A DNA stretch of 64,000 bases from Agrypnia vestita (GCA_016648135.1 JADDOH010002553.1:34928-98927); one strand, 5' to 3'. Shown: positions 1-10,565, counted from the first letter of the stretch. Notes: generated by a model not told the origin, from the letters alone. Numbers and translations are program-made.

Positions 1-142
1 ACAGACCAAAACTATTTTCAAAATCAGACTGAACCTATTTTACCTTTACCAAAACCCAGTTTATCTCCTCCTTGTCCCTATCCATCTCCTACTCAGGGGC
101 GTGCAGCGAGAACAAGAGAAGTGACTTTTTCCTAAGTATATA

Positions 143-1425
143 TTAGGTCCTTACATATGAAATTGGCGTTTTGCCGTACTGGCAAATTTGATCTCAAATA
201 TCTTCTCTTTGGTTAGGAATTCCAAATCCAAATTTATACAGTTATTTACTCATGTATTTGTGTTTTGAAAATTATAATTCATTTGTTTTTTCCTCAATTG
301 TTTTTTTCTTTGCGTCACTCAGTTTACAAAATGAAAAACTTGAAATATCGCGTTATTTACGAGTACGAGTTCCACCGTGGCACCAGTGCTGCAGAAACGG
401 CTCGAAGGATTAATGATGTGTATGGCGACGGTGCCGCAAAAGAAAACACAGTGCGTTTTTGGTTCCAACGTTTTCGTTCTGGAAATTTCGACCTGCAGAA
501 CAAGCCCCGTGGACGGCCGGAGACCAAAGTTGATAATGAAGAATTGAAGGCTATTGTGGAAGCGGATCCATCGCAAACCACATCCGAGTTAGCTGCAGGC
601 TGCGGTGTTAGTGATAAAACTGTTTTAATCCACTTGAAGCAAACTGGTAAGGTGAAAAAGCTTGAAAGGTGGGTACCTCACGAATTGAGTGAAGCAAATC
701 AACAAACGCGCGTTGACTGCTGCATTGCATTACTCAACCGGCACAATAATGAAGGGATTTTAAATCGTATCATTACCTGTGATGAAAAGTGGATCCTGTA
801 CGATAATCGGAAGCGCTCATCGCAATGACTGAACCCTGCCGAACCAGCCAAACCATGCCCCAAGCGAAAATTGACTTCAAAAAAGTTACTTGTGAGCGTT
901 TGGTGGACTAGTGCTTGTGTCGTTCACTACAGCTTTCTTAAATCTGGCCAGACGATTACGGCAGATGTCTATTGTCAGCAACTGCAAACCATGATGGAAA
1001 AGCTAGCTGCTAAACAACCGAGGCTGGTTAATCGCTCTAGGCCACTGCTGCTTCATGATAACGCTAGACCACACACTGCACAACAGACGGCTACCAAATT
1101 AGAAGAGCTTCAATTGGAATGTCTTAGACATCCACCGTGCTCTCCGGACCTTGCCCCAACAGATTACCATTTTTTTCGAAATTTGGATAACTTCTTGCAA
1201 AGGAAAAAATTCAACTCCGATGGGGCAGTCCAAACCGCCTTCAAAGATTTTATTGATTCCCGTCCGAATGGTTTTTTTAGTAAAGGGATCGATGGCACCT
1301 ATGAGATGGCAAAAGTGCATAGATAGCAATGGTACATACTTTGGTTAAATAAATATATTATAATAAAAAAAATCGGCTTTATGTTCCTCCCATACTAAAC
1401 GCCAATTTCATATGTAAGGACCTAA
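143..1425 (+). mobile_element. mariner element (cecropia/mori-like) nested in hAT copy A
   Basis: A 1283-bp element begins TTAGGTCCTTACATATG and ends with the reverse complement of the same sequence, giving inverted repeats of about 29 bp. It is flanked by TA dinucleotides at 141-142 and 1426-1427, the mariner target duplication. Size and ends are typical of a full-length mariner. Since the hAT element is present in both segmental duplicates but the mariner only in this one, it inserted after the duplication or was lost from the other copy. Confidence 0.95.
331..1348 (+). pseudogene. mariner transposase, inactivated
   Basis: Cut-and-paste transposase of the mariner family. The chosen start is the ATG of MKNLKYRVIYEYEF, which begins the N-terminal helix-turn-helix. 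The linker motif WVPHEL is followed by the catalytic D of TCDEKW, the second D of LLHDNARPH and the third D of SPDLAPTDYHFF; the last two are separated by 34 residues, so the D,D34D triad is intact. Two lesions are visible. A TGA at 826-828 replaces the tryptophan normally found after the RSSQ/RSAQ motif. A frameshift near 1285 diverts the C-terminus, so that the conserved RWQKCIDSNGTYF tail is in another frame ending at 1348. The protein resembles the transposase of the Hsmar1 (cecropia) subfamily. Presumed non-functional. Confidence 0.93.
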
Positions 1426-1789
1426 TATTTTGAAAAGAAACCAATATAAGAGATATGTATATCTCGTAATATTCCCATCACAATAATTAACATATTCTTC
1501 AGATTTTAATATATCATAAATAATATTCTATTTCGATTTATTTTCCAAATATATGTTTTAATAAAGTCATGCTTCTTGTTCTCACTGCACGCCCCTGCGC
1601 CTACTCGTCTCGTTATCGTGGAACTAGTGTTGTCATTCAGTTAAATTCAATCCCAATCATAATAATTTCACTGACTGTCCGTCCGTCTGTCCTTTTCGAC
1701 CTGAAGGATATCTTATTGATATTTTAGAAGTTTTCCAAATTTAAGTGATGAAACTTTATTATTAATTAAATGCATTGTTTTGTTTGCAG

Positions 1790-2431
1790 TTTTCATTCCT
1801 GGCGTGCGTGGTCCTGGTGGTCGCGGAGCCTCCCACGGGATACGACTACCCCAAACCCCAGCAGAACCTCGCGTCCATCCCCCGGCCATCCGCGCCTGTC
1901 GTCACATCGTACCAGGCTCCCCAAGTACAATACTCCGCAGTGGAATACTCGCAACCCGCCCCGGCTGTTGAATACGCCGCGCCTCAACAGCAGCAATTTG
2001 TCGCTCAGCAATATTCCGCGCCTCAACAACAGCAATTCGTCGCTCAGGAATATTCCGCGCCTCAACAACAGCAATTCGTCGCTCAGGAATATTCCGCGCC
2101 TCAACAACAGCAATTCGTCGCTCAAGAATACTCCGCGCCTCAGCAACAGCAATTTGTCGCTCAGCAATATTCCGCACCGCAACCGGAGCAGCACATTGCT
2201 GTGCAATATTCCGTACAGCCACAGCAGAACTTTGTTGCCCAGCAATATTCGGCGCCTGCGCCCGCGCCTGTGAAATACCAATTTACTGCACCTCAGCAAT
2301 ACTACGCCGAGCCTCAAGTTCAGGAATACGTCGCACAAAAGCCTACAATCGAGTATGGACCACCAATCTCCACCTACGTGCCACAAATCCAGCCGCAACG
2401 ACCCAGCGTGGAATATGGAACACCGTTCTAG
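1790..2431 (+). CDS. Secreted Gln/Ala/Tyr-rich structural (cuticle-like) protein, main exon, copy 1
   Basis: Exon 2 of a predicted secreted low-complexity protein. It follows a good acceptor (TTTGCAG, AG at 1788-1789) and encodes 213 residues to TAG. The first residues, FSFLACVVLVVAE, complete a signal peptide whose first codons would come from a separate exon outside the window; the paralogue's first exon at 7127 encodes MAAKL in the right phase. After PPTGYDYPKP the body is tandem 13-residue units of the form SAPQQQQFVAQEY (five clear units plus two diverged), then Tyr/Pro-rich sequence and YGPPISTYVP. A polyadenylation signal lies 67 bp after the stop. The composition suggests an extracellular matrix, cuticle or eggshell role; no named domain was recognised and function is inferred. 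Confidence 0.75.
   Translation, partial: FSFLACVVLVVAEPPTGYDYPKPQQNLASIPRPSAPVVTSYQAPQVQYSAVEYSQPAPAVEYAAPQQQQFVAQQYSAPQQQQFVAQEYSAPQQQQFVAQEYSAPQQQQFVAQEYSAPQQQQFVAQQYSAPQPEQHIAVQYSVQPQQNFVAQQYSAPAPAPVKYQFTAPQQYYAEPQVQEYVAQKPTIEYGPPISTYVPQIQPQRPSVEYGTPF
1972..2205 (+). repeat. 39-bp in-frame coding minisatellite
   Basis: Tandem 39-nt units encode 13-residue repeats with the core APQQQQFVAQ. There are five near-identical units here but four at the paralogous position 12207-12362, so the array changed length after gene duplication. This is coding sequence, not a CRISPR array: there are no spacers. Confidence 0.85.
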
Positions 2432-2497
2432 GTGATTTCCACTCCAACGATTATTTTTAGGGCCAACTGTATGTAAATATATTTGACAAAATATGTT

Positions 2498-2503
2498 AAT
2501 AAA
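2498..2503 (+). promoter_or_regulatory. Polyadenylation signal AATAAA, gene copy 1
   Basis: AATAAA lies 67 bp after the TAG of the structural-protein exon. It is conserved in the second copy at 12676. Confidence 0.6.
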
Positions 2504-2761
2504 AAATTATCGTTTAAAACTTGTTTTTTATTTATCAACTGTGGTGGACTTTTACAATATATATAAAAATACAATTTTTTTACACAAACATAAAACTCGT
2601 TTTAAAATAAACAACCAAAAAAATAATAGAAATAAAACATATTCATGAACAATTAACAATCATTAAAACACTTTTAAATAAATACAAATAATGATCAGTA
2701 TAAAAGTAAACAATAATAATTTAGACCTTCAACAAAATAATAACACATAAAAATAAAGAAT

Positions 2762-3540
2762 AGTAAAAGTAAAAAGTTTCAGAAATTCAGATGGCCGTGC
2801 TTTATTATAGGTAGGTTATTATAGGTATAACTACATTTTTGACAGATTTTCATATTTTTTATTTTCAAAATTAAATGATGTCTCGCTAGGTGTAAATAAT
2901 AAGTGAATATTAAGGAACAATATGAGTTGCCTAAAGTTAAACAAATATATAAATTTCATGTTTTTTTTTGCATTTTCTTAAAAGAAGGGAATCGTTCCTG
3001 AACATAAAAAACAGCCCCAATGTCGGGGCTAACTGTCAAGATGTTAATATCAAAATTATTTAATTTGTTATAACTACATACTAGTGAATGTATGTGTAAC
3101 ACAGTGAATGTATGTATAACACCTCTGTGGGAAATTGCAACAACTAGGTACTCATAATCATCGGAAATATATAAATCGGATCGTATCGGAAAGTTAATAT
3201 AAATATAACAAATCGTGCCTACATTTCGCATCTGCGACGTTTTATTCGATAGTATGATTTTTCATATTTGTCTCCACAAACAAGGCAAAAACATCATTCT
3301 TCATCATTCGTTGAATTTTCATTGAAGTTAATAGCATATTTAGTGTTTTTCTCATTTTTTTCGATTCGAAGGTAAAATAAATTCGAAGTTTTATTAAACT
3401 CTTCTTATTATTAAAATTAGGCAATCCGTTTAAAAAGTGATGTGCCATTTTACAAATTAAATTAAACTCTTTAATTCAAAAATAGCCGCAATTTTGAACC
3501 GGATACAAAAAAATCAAAAATATTTTTGAACGATCAAAAT
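2762..3540. other. Non-coding, absent from duplicate copy 2
   Basis: AT-rich sequence with no supported gene. Only short random reading frames occur. It lies in the part of copy 1 that has no counterpart in copy 2. Confidence 0.5.
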
Positions 3541-3905
3541 AATATGCTTTCTTCTGAGATGGTCAAGCGACTAATTTTTTTTCTGGACCACTTACATATG
3601 ATGGATTGACCCGGGTATGAAAGCAAAGGCAGCAATTTTCCACCGAAGTGTTTTCGAGATAAACACAAAAAATCTGCCACTGCCGTCTGCAAATTTTTCT
3701 GGAATCTATGAAAGTTACATCTTATCGGAAGCAAGATTTTAAAAACAATTGCCACCTCAATTTACTATTCATGTACGTGTACTATTCAAGAAAGTTTCTC
3801 TGGTCTATATGAAACCTACATATACACACTATTGGAAATAAGTTTTTAAAAGCACATGCCACCTTACTTTTCCTTTTATATACTTGTGTAAATAAATATT
3901 TAACT
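3540..3905. repeat. Interspersed repeat, copy also at 22925-23118
   Basis: Shares phrases such as GAGATAAACACAAAAAA, TCTATGAAA...TACATCTTAT and GGAAATAAGTTTTTAAAA with 22925-23118. The phrase TTTTATATACTTGTGTAAATAAATATTTAA at its end is the uninterrupted version of the site into which the LTR element at 23119-28085 inserted. The family is unclassified. Confidence 0.65.
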
Positions 3906-4079
3906 TTTAACACTCCCGTTCCGAAATGGGGCACAACTTAACCCCAAAAATTTCATTTATAAACTATTTAATAAATATAGATGATGCTATTTTTCGTAGT
4001 ACTCATAAATATCCCAAAAGAAAATTAAATGATAACGTGTAGTAAGACCTTCCTTCTTCCTGGGTTTCAATCCGTGGGA

Positions 4080-4520
4080 TTAGTTTGCAGCAAAGCACAT
4101 CTCCTCCATTCTGCTCGGTCTCCGGCAATCCTCTACAGCTCTGTGTAGGAGGCACAATTCATATCTTGGCACACTTGCTCAAGATATTCACGGCGAGGGC
4201 GCCCTCTTATCTTTCAATCTTTTCCTCTACCATTCCCTCCAGTATAGTTTTGAGCAGATTTTCATGGCGTAAAATATGCCCCATCCATTTTACAAGCGTT
4301 TTCGAGATGGCATTCATCATGTACCTGGTTTCATCGATCCTGCTGAGAACCTCTTCATTCGTAATGTGGTCTCTCCAGGAAATTCTTTAGGCATGTCTGT
4401 AGGTCCACATTTCGAAGGCTTCTAATAGTTTTTTCTCTGTCTCCAATGCACCATGTCTCACATCCATACAGGAAAAATACTCCACACATAAGTTTTTATT
4501 AATTGCTTTTCCACAGACAA
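4080..4520 (-). mobile_element. Non-LTR retroelement fragment, RT C-terminal region
   Basis: Read on the minus strand, this encodes pieces of the C-terminal region typical of RTE-like endonuclease-reverse transcriptases. These include an LYGCETW-like motif, an EAFEM...R-ISWRD-ITNE segment and the downstream GRPR-rich portion. It is interrupted by frameshifts and has no catalytic RT core, so it is a 5'-truncated dead copy. The upstream half (to 4355) is shared with the copy at 12940-13110. Confidence 0.6.
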
Positions 4521-4799
4521 TCGGAAATATTCTATACTATGCGGTTACTCCATTATTCTTGCAAAGCTTCTGTCAGTCGGATGCTTGTGTGTTATGAGTC
4601 GTCAAAATATTACGATTTCTTGTAAAATGGCGACAAATTTAGTAGAATTTTGTACGCATTGTATAATGTAATTAAAAATATTATAGAACATTTTCAAACC
4701 ATTATACTTCATTAAAACGCCCAAATTTGACTGGGGTCCCGTTTGTACCCCGTTCCAGGCCCCGATCCGTTTTACGATCTTCCGGTACCCAAAGGTTAA

Positions 4800-5100
4800 A
4801 CACGGATAATTGGTCCTTTTTCCATTCATATAATTGGATATTGCTATCTCCACTACGAGGTTTCAGTCTAAAATCTACATCAACTGTCACTTTAGTATGA
4901 AGCGGCAATTTTGTCACTTGTTACACCCATAGGTAGAAATTAATCGGTTGAAGTAAATAAGCCTTTGCTTTTAATAATGTTTTTTCTAACATGGTTTTGG
5001 AAGGGATAGAGCTGTATTTCCTATAAAATCTCGAATTTAGTACATTCTAAATTAGAAATCCTCGCCGACTGCATTCAAAGCATTTTTTTAATTATTTGGA
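4800..5100. repeat. Interspersed repeat, related to 28110-28260
   Basis: The phrases ATTGGATATTGCT, GTTTCAGTCTAAAATC and ACATTCTAAATTAG occur in the same order at 28130-28230, just right of the LTR element. Together with 3540-3905 this looks like one older repeat family whose second copy was split by the LTR element. Confidence 0.5.
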
Positions 5101-5159
5101 TACTACCCGGGGTCAAAACATGCATTTGATATATTCATTTTAATTTGTAATAAAGTTCC

Positions 5160-5900
5160 GTTAGTTAAATTTGACCAACACCAACAGACAATAAACGAAC
5201 ATTTTCGGTGTAGACTAATTTTCGCACAAAAATTAGATCATCATTAGGTGACAAGTCCCTCATAGCGTTAATTTTCTTAAAATATTATTATATTAGAAAT
5301 TCTTAATTTTAAAAAATTACCTGTATCTATATGTTCTTTATCTTTGTTTCTTATTTATCATACGTATTTGTATATTTTTATATTTGTACATGTGTACCTA
5401 ATTATTATATTTTTATAATGTGTGTTTTTAAAATATTAACATGTATAAAAGCTGTGTATTCTTTATCTTTGTTTTTTATCATACATATTATTATTTGCAA
5501 TAAGGTACAGATACACATGCTTATTACTGGCATGCTCATTAGCATGATTAAAACCATACACTGTACACACTTGTTCATTATTAGCATGTTTATTTTAAGC
5601 ATGCTCATAAATAAGAATGCTCAAAGCTAACAATCAAACACACATGCTTATTAGTGCCATGCTCTTGTCATACAATAGAGAGGAACTCTAGTTCAAAATT
5701 GAAACTTTACAAACTGAAATACAAAATTCAAGTGAACCAAAAAATCAAAATATTTTTGATTTTAATGTTTATAATTATTATTGTAAGATTTGAATCATTC
5801 GTGTCTTTTAATAAAGTTTCATAAACATTATTTAGCTTGTAAATTTTGAAACAATTCGAATAAAAACGTCAAACTAAATGGTAAAATGTGCTGTGCGTAA
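5160..5900. other. AT-rich intergenic, CATGCTCATTA-type short repeats
   Basis: No gene is supported. Around 5510-5670 short motifs of the form CATGCTTATTA / CATGCTCATTA recur irregularly. Reading frames here are low-complexity Ile/Tyr-rich and unconvincing. Confidence 0.4.
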
Positions 5901-5911
5901 AGTATATTGAC

Positions 5912-5990
5912 TTCTTCTTCTTCTTCCTCAGCCTTCATCTCTCAACTGCTGGATATTGGACTCTTCCATTCCCTTCCATCCTTCCTTGTT
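5912..5990 (-). mobile_element. RTE-type retroposon 3' tail
   Basis: On the minus strand the phrase TCCAATATCCAGCAGTTGAG...AAGGCTGAGGAAGAAGAAG resembles the 3' terminus of RTE-like elements common in insect genomes: a 'tccagcagtgg...ggctgatgatgatg' type end followed by a trinucleotide run. No coding part is attached. Confidence 0.45.
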
Positions 5991-6009
5991 ATTTGCAATA
6001 TTAACGTAA

Positions 6010-6108
6010 ATAGGGCTAACTTGCTGGTGTCCTAAAATGGGGCTCAATTCACCAACCACTGGATCACTAGGTGAGCGTCATAACCACTACACTAACAAGC
6101 TGCTCCAG
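6010..6108 (-). repeat. tRNA-like (SINE head) sequence split by a hAT MITE
   Basis: On the minus strand, TTAGTGTAGTGGTTATGAC matches a tRNA A-box and D-arm (TAGTGTAGTGG fits TRGYNNARNGG). About 35 nt downstream is a degenerate B-box-like GGTGAATTGAGCC. The 5' end of the tRNA-like sequence is interrupted by the element at 6109-7022. It could be a tRNA-derived SINE head or a tRNA pseudogene; no intact cloverleaf is claimed. Confidence 0.35.
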
Positions 6109-7022
6109 CAGTGGCGTGCAGCGCATACAAGCAAAAAAGCTTGTAAAGATGCATTAGTTAAGATTCTGGGAATAATCCTTATATTAAAAAAACGTTCATT
6201 TAAAATTCTAGCCGTAATTCGTCCTACGGCTAGAAGTTTTATTTCTGACGTTTCTGTTTAACGTAACATGTCTGTTTTTTTCCGATTTAAAATTCTAGCC
6301 GTAATTTGTCCTACGGCTAGAAGTTTCATTTCAGACTTTTCTGTACCTAACTTCCTGTCAATTCTTAATTTATCTCACTTGTTTGCGCCCAACAAATTTG
6401 TTCCATAGATCTAGTCAAGTCGAGAAAAAACTCGTCCTGAACCGTGTATTTTTACTTAGCTCTTTGTCTGCGGGTTTTGTGTAATAGACAAGCAAATTTT
6501 CATGGAATAGCGAGTTTTTTCGAAAGGTCCTATACCAGGCGAGAACTATGCGCACATCATTGCAGAAATGATATTTTTTACAAATTCCACCCAAAACTAT
6601 TTGTGTGAATTATCATCTGTCATATCCAATGGTCATAGGTACCATAATGATTATTTACGACGACATTACCATCGATGATATCATAAAATGTTTGATTTAT
6701 TTTTGTGAAAAGAAACGTATATCTGAAATTAGTATTATTCCCGATTTAATTATATATAAATCGTCTTCGAAATATATTGAAAATTTTTGCCGTATTACCG
6801 ATAAATAAAATATTTATTTATTTAGAAAATCTTGTTTACAATACTTCTTTATAGTGCAGTTATTTTTGTGGATTGAAGCTACTCAAAATAGTTCATTTTA
6901 TACAGTTCAATAAATTCAAAAAATTTATATACCCTTATAGGTATATGCGTATATATATTTTTTAATATAGGTATACAGTCGATCACAGCATAACCTAAGT
7001 TTATACCCACTGCACGCCACTG
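6109..7022. mobile_element. hAT-type MITE upstream of the exon-1 promoter
   Basis: The ends are CAGTGGCGTGCAGCG and CACTGCACGCCACTG, an inverted pair. The flanking octamers TGCTCCAG (6101-6108) and TCTTCCAG (7023-7030) match at six of eight positions, suggesting a decayed 8-bp target duplication. The 914-bp element has no transposase. Inside it a block of about 57 bp is directly repeated (6198-6260 and 6288-6344), each copy containing a small hairpin CTAGCCGTA...TACGGCTAG. Confidence 0.7.
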
Positions 7023-7067
7023 TCTTCCAGCAAGTTGTGGAAGCTCAAATATATAAAGTGGCTTTCA

Positions 7068-7101
7068 TATAAAAGACAAACTTTTGTCTAGTCAATTCAG
7101 T
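7068..7101 (+). promoter_or_regulatory. Core promoter: TATA box and arthropod initiator
   Basis: TATAAAAG at 7068-7075 lies 31 bp upstream of the A of TCAGT (7097-7101), the canonical arthropod initiator and spacing. The ATG of the short first exon follows 28 bp later. A second TATA-like TATATAAAG lies at 7050. The hAT MITE ends 46 bp upstream of the TATA box. Confidence 0.8.
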
Positions 7102-7126
7102 CAGCTTCGGTCCTCCAATCATCACT

Positions 7127-7141
7127 ATGGCGGCAAAATTA
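7127..7141 (+). CDS. First coding exon (MAAKL) of the structural-protein gene, copy 2
   Basis: ATG GCG GCA AAA TTA is followed directly by the donor GTGAGT. The exon is phase 0, as is the acceptor of the large exons. MAAKL joined to FSFLACVVLVVAE gives a complete signal peptide with a hydrophobic core. Very short first exons that start a signal peptide are usual in insect cuticular-protein genes. The exon lies about 4.9 kb upstream of the second large exon; the equivalent exon for copy 1 should lie left of the window. Confidence 0.7.
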
Positions 7142-7313
7142 GTGAGTTGTTTACTATTTATTCATTTAACTAATTTCTGACATTTTGCATCCGCATGTTT
7201 AAACAAATACATTTGTTCATTAGAAAAAATATTTCAATTAAATTCTGTTTATTCTTTAATTAAGTGAATGTATCCATCAAATTATTTTCATATTGCAATC
7301 TAGGAGCACTAAA

Positions 7314-7775
7314 CACGGTGTCTCATAGCTAGTAGAAAAAAATTACATGTGGATTCTTGCCTTGATAATGGAGATATACAATATCAAAATTTGTATTTTT
7401 TTAAATATTTCTGACTCATTTTTTGAACTATCATTGCAGTAACTTATATCGATTATTAAAAATTTATTCACTTTAATACAACTCAAATAAATTGATAAAT
7501 ACTTTGTAAAAATTCTATTTTCAATTTTTGCAAGGTTTTATCATTTTAGTCGACTTGTATAAAAGTGAATGAATTTTTCATAATCGATATAAGTTACTAT
7601 AATGATAGTTTAACTTTTTGTAAGAAAATAAGTTATTGAAAAAAAAATGCAAAATTTGATATTGCATACATAATATAACTATTGATTTTAGGTCATGTTG
7701 CTTGAATATTTTCGACTCATTATTAAGGCAGGAATCTACCTGTAAAGTTTTTGCTACCAGCCATGAGGCACCCTG
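7314..7775. mobile_element. Foldback MITE, CAGGGTGT family, copy 1
   Basis: The left half (GTGTCTCATAGCTAGTAG...GATTCTTGCCTTGAT) and right half (AAGGCAGGAATC...TTTTTGCTACCAGC...GCACCCTG) are inverted copies of each other over nearly the whole element, so the strand would fold into one long hairpin. The right end is followed by TA. Relatives occur at 29648, 34482, 37975, 44988 and 56690. No coding capacity; a TA-target Tc1/mariner-like origin is inferred. Confidence 0.7.
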
Positions 7776-8241
7776 TATTCAAATAAACATTGTTTCATAA
7801 TTTATTTTATTTACTAGTAGGTACCTAGTAATTTTGCCAAAAACCGTTAATTCTAAAATGCGAAGAATATTTGATTGCTTAGTTAATAATTTAACAATGA
7901 ACTTGACAAATTTAAAATAGTTTTAATATGAAAAGTTTTACATTTTAGATTGTAAACATTCTACTAATAAAATAATTTGATGTCTCTCGGCGCGAATTTA
8001 AATAAATAATTTTAAACCAAATCAGACTTCCAATCTGTTACAATAATTTTGAATGTGAAACATCGTTGATCGACACAATTAATTACTATTTAAATTTATT
8101 GTTGGATGAAATAAAATAAATTTATTAAGGAATTGATCATATTAATTTAAATATTATCTATATTTTTGGAATACATTAGGGTTATAAATACTATTTACAA
8201 TTAAACAACGTGTATAGCCATTACTTATTAGATTTGTTAAT

Positions 8242-8973
8242 TCAGTCGGGCGCGGGCAATTAGCACATGACTTTTACTTTAACACATATTTTGGAAAAAA
8301 AAATAGAAATTAAATATATTATTATAAATGAAATGAATATTTTGAATAATTAAAATCTGAATAATCCCCAATAATAATAATTTCGTTGTCCGTCCGTAAC
8401 TTCCTAGAATCGAAGCTATTCTCATTCCGTCTTCAAAATTTAAAACATTTATTTTTTAATAAAATACTCTGAAATAGATCATTTTAAAATATTTTATCTT
8501 AATGAAAATTAAAAGTAATAAGTGCATCCATCAATTACTACGTATATCACGTATATCATTGGTATTAAACATTTATCAAAATATATAATTCTCTATGTAA
8601 CAATATCACTAAAGCTACCAGATGGTACAAATAATGACGAGGTGTGTAAAATGAAGTACAAAAAAGTGTAATTCTCTACGTAACAATGTTCGTCACTAAC
8701 GCTACCAGGTGGATTAAACAATAATGAGGTATAATATAATAATGAGGTATTAGTAGCATTAAAGCATAATTCTCTATTTATGATGTCCATCACACTGCCT
8801 GAGCTGGCGGCCAAAATATATAATAAAAGTACGTCATTTTTTACAGGTTATATATAGCTAGTGTGATTATAATTGTGATAGGAATATTACGAGATAGGTA
8901 TGTGTTTTATTTCATTTTTTTTAAATATGTGACTACGTAAAAGTCATGCTCCAATGCTCCCACTGCGCGCCCC
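8242..8973 (-). mobile_element. Probable diverged hAT-type element (reverse orientation)
   Basis: The right end, CCCACTGCGCGCCCCTG at about 8957-8973, matches the inverted terminal repeat of the elements at 94 and 10659. The nearby AGGAATATTACGAGAT is the reverse complement of their CTCGTAATATTCCCATCAC. The other end near 8242 (CAGTCGGGCGCGGGCA...CATGACTTTT) is only a weak match. The boundary is therefore tentative. Confidence 0.45.
8587..8815. repeat. Tandem repeat of 84-98 bp, about 2.5 copies
   Basis: Units begin ATTCTCTA at 8587, 8671 and 8769 and share TAACAAT, the CTACCAGATGG/CTACCAGGTGG phrase and a GAGGT(G/A)T segment. Probably part of a decayed transposable element. Confidence 0.55.
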
Positions 8974-8974
8974 T

Positions 8975-10565
8975 GAGTAAATTAGTTTAATCCTGAAGCT
9001 AGCAATTCTGATCTATAGTTTATTTTGAAAATTTTAAAATATTATTGTATTTACAATATGCTAATCTCTCATAGATAGTTCACAAACAAAAAAGCATAAC
9101 TTTAAAATTGAAACGTATTTAATGCTCGACCTTACGTTGCGATAAGTAATACTATTTTTGTCATCGATAAAAAATGTTTCCAATTTGAAAAAACCGTTAA
9201 AATTTCGGAAAATCCAAAATTATACTATAATTAATTTTTTATCGAAAATTTGTTAGATCATTTTTATCATCGCCACGAGTCTGCCTGCGAAGTTTCAGCT
9301 CGATTGGACACGGGAAAAGGGTTAAAAATCGATCCAAAGTTTTTTCGGTAAACAGGCAGACGCTACGAGTTAAAAGAAAGGTAGAAAAAATTCAAAATAT
9401 TTATTTTAAGAAAATAAATTTTTATTTGAATAAACATTTTTGCTGTTGAAAAGTTGGAAACTCGTTACGAGATAGTGATGGGCAAACCATTATTTTAACC
9501 GGTTACTCATGGTACAGTTATGTGAGATTTGTATCTGATTGTATCGACGATTGGTAACTGAGGTATAACTCGTGTCTAGTGCCGATGGTTGCCCATCGAA
9601 TTGCGAAAAACCAGTTACCAATCATTCACACGATCAGATACAAATCACAAATAACGGTGAGTGTATCACCGGTTGGAATATCATCACTATTCATATAATA
9701 TCAGACTAGTTGTTACCCATCAAAAATGACGGAACAATTAAGCCCTATTTATTGGATCTTTTTGGCGGGTCGCGGATATGCAATAGTGGCGACATCGATA
9801 GCGTCCTGCACTAGCATTCGCGAGCCGTATTCGCGCCCTACCTCCAGCCGTTTAATTTGTTTTTTTAGCCGTGAATTCGAACGAAATTACGGACGTTACA
9901 TGAAGTTCGGACGGACGGACGCACAGACAACGAAATTATTATGTTTAATGAGAAATGTAAGCGCCATAATTGGCAATTGTCGAATGTAAGTTGGAAAGCG
10001 AATGATTTCCAAGGTCAAGCATATCGGTAATAGTTTCTTACGCTGGTTTTCTAATATCGATCTTTGATTTTAAATCTCTTGGAGCCTTTTACTTGAGTAA
10101 ATTCTTATGTATCTAAATATATGTGCATACATATTTACTTAAAATTTATCGTTTTGCTCCCACCAATTGTTAGATTCTCTCGATTTTTACTGCACAGCAT
10201 TTTATACAGTGCAGTATGTTAAATCTATTATGGAAACTTGTGTAAGATAGTTCTTTTCCTATTGGATACTTGTGGGAAACCTCACCTTTAACTTTCTTGT
10301 TAGTTTCCCAAAATTAAGTATCTAAAATAACATAAATTCATGGATAATGAAGCAAATAAAACCACAAGGATATAAGAGGTATTTAAAAGGTCTGTGTTTT
10401 CGATGTAAGAAAAATTTATGCTAAAACTATTCTATCTTTAGTACACAAATACAAAGTCATAAAATCCAAAAATAATGAATCGTGCTACTTCTACTTATTA
10501 TCAAAACTCATTCGAAGTGCAGTAGGCTAGACTGCGGAACAACCATGCGCAGATATCACATCATC
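8975..10565. other. Intergenic repeats, no gene supported
   Basis: Contains retroelement-tail-like phrases, for example GAAGTTTCAGCTCGATTGGACACGGGAAAAGGGTTAAAAATCGAT read in pieces at 9290-9335, and CGGACGGACGGACGCACAGACAACGAAATTATTA near 9910. These occur after non-LTR retroelements in many insects. The reading frame at 9726-9989 is not convincing. Confidence 0.4.

Larger units (their letters stand above)
94..1597 (+). mobile_element. Non-autonomous hAT-type element, copy A (split by mariner)
   Basis: The ends are terminal inverted repeats beginning CAGGGGCGTGCAG on the left and ending CTGCACGCCCCTG on the right. Flanking octamers are CTCCTACT (86-93) and CGCCTACT (1598-1605), an 8-bp target duplication with one mismatch. 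Without the mariner the element is only about 220 bp and has no transposase. CAGGG ends plus an 8-bp duplication are diagnostic of the hAT superfamily. Copy B at 10659 keeps an exact duplication. Confidence 0.85.
1..4730 (+). repeat. Segmental duplication, copy 1
   Basis: Blocks here recur in the same order at 10566-13312: 1-93 matches 10566-10658, the hAT element at 94-1597 matches 10659-11248, 1598-1660 matches 11249-11310, the gene block 1714-2760 matches 11950-12937, and 4355-4730 matches 12940-13312. Copy 1 has the extra mariner and about 1.6 kb (2760-4355) that copy 2 lacks. The left edge may lie outside the window. Seen by direct comparison of the sequence; the exact outer breakpoints are not resolved. 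Confidence 0.8.

Noticed and set aside
1972..2205. CRISPR-like regular direct repeats
   Set aside because: Head-to-tail 39-bp coding units without spacers, in a eukaryotic gene.
1770..2398. Long overlapping reading frames on both strands across the Gln-rich exon (also at 12007-12539)
   Set aside because: They arise because the 39-bp repeat is open in several frames. Only the frame with the signal peptide, acceptor phase and clean stop is convincing.
6010..6108. Functional tRNA gene
   Set aside because: B box is degenerate, no acceptor stem is visible, and the 5' part is split by a MITE.
9726..9989. 87-codon plus-strand frame
   Set aside because: Contains a GGACGGACGGACGCACAGACA-type repeat tail found after retroelements; not gene-like.
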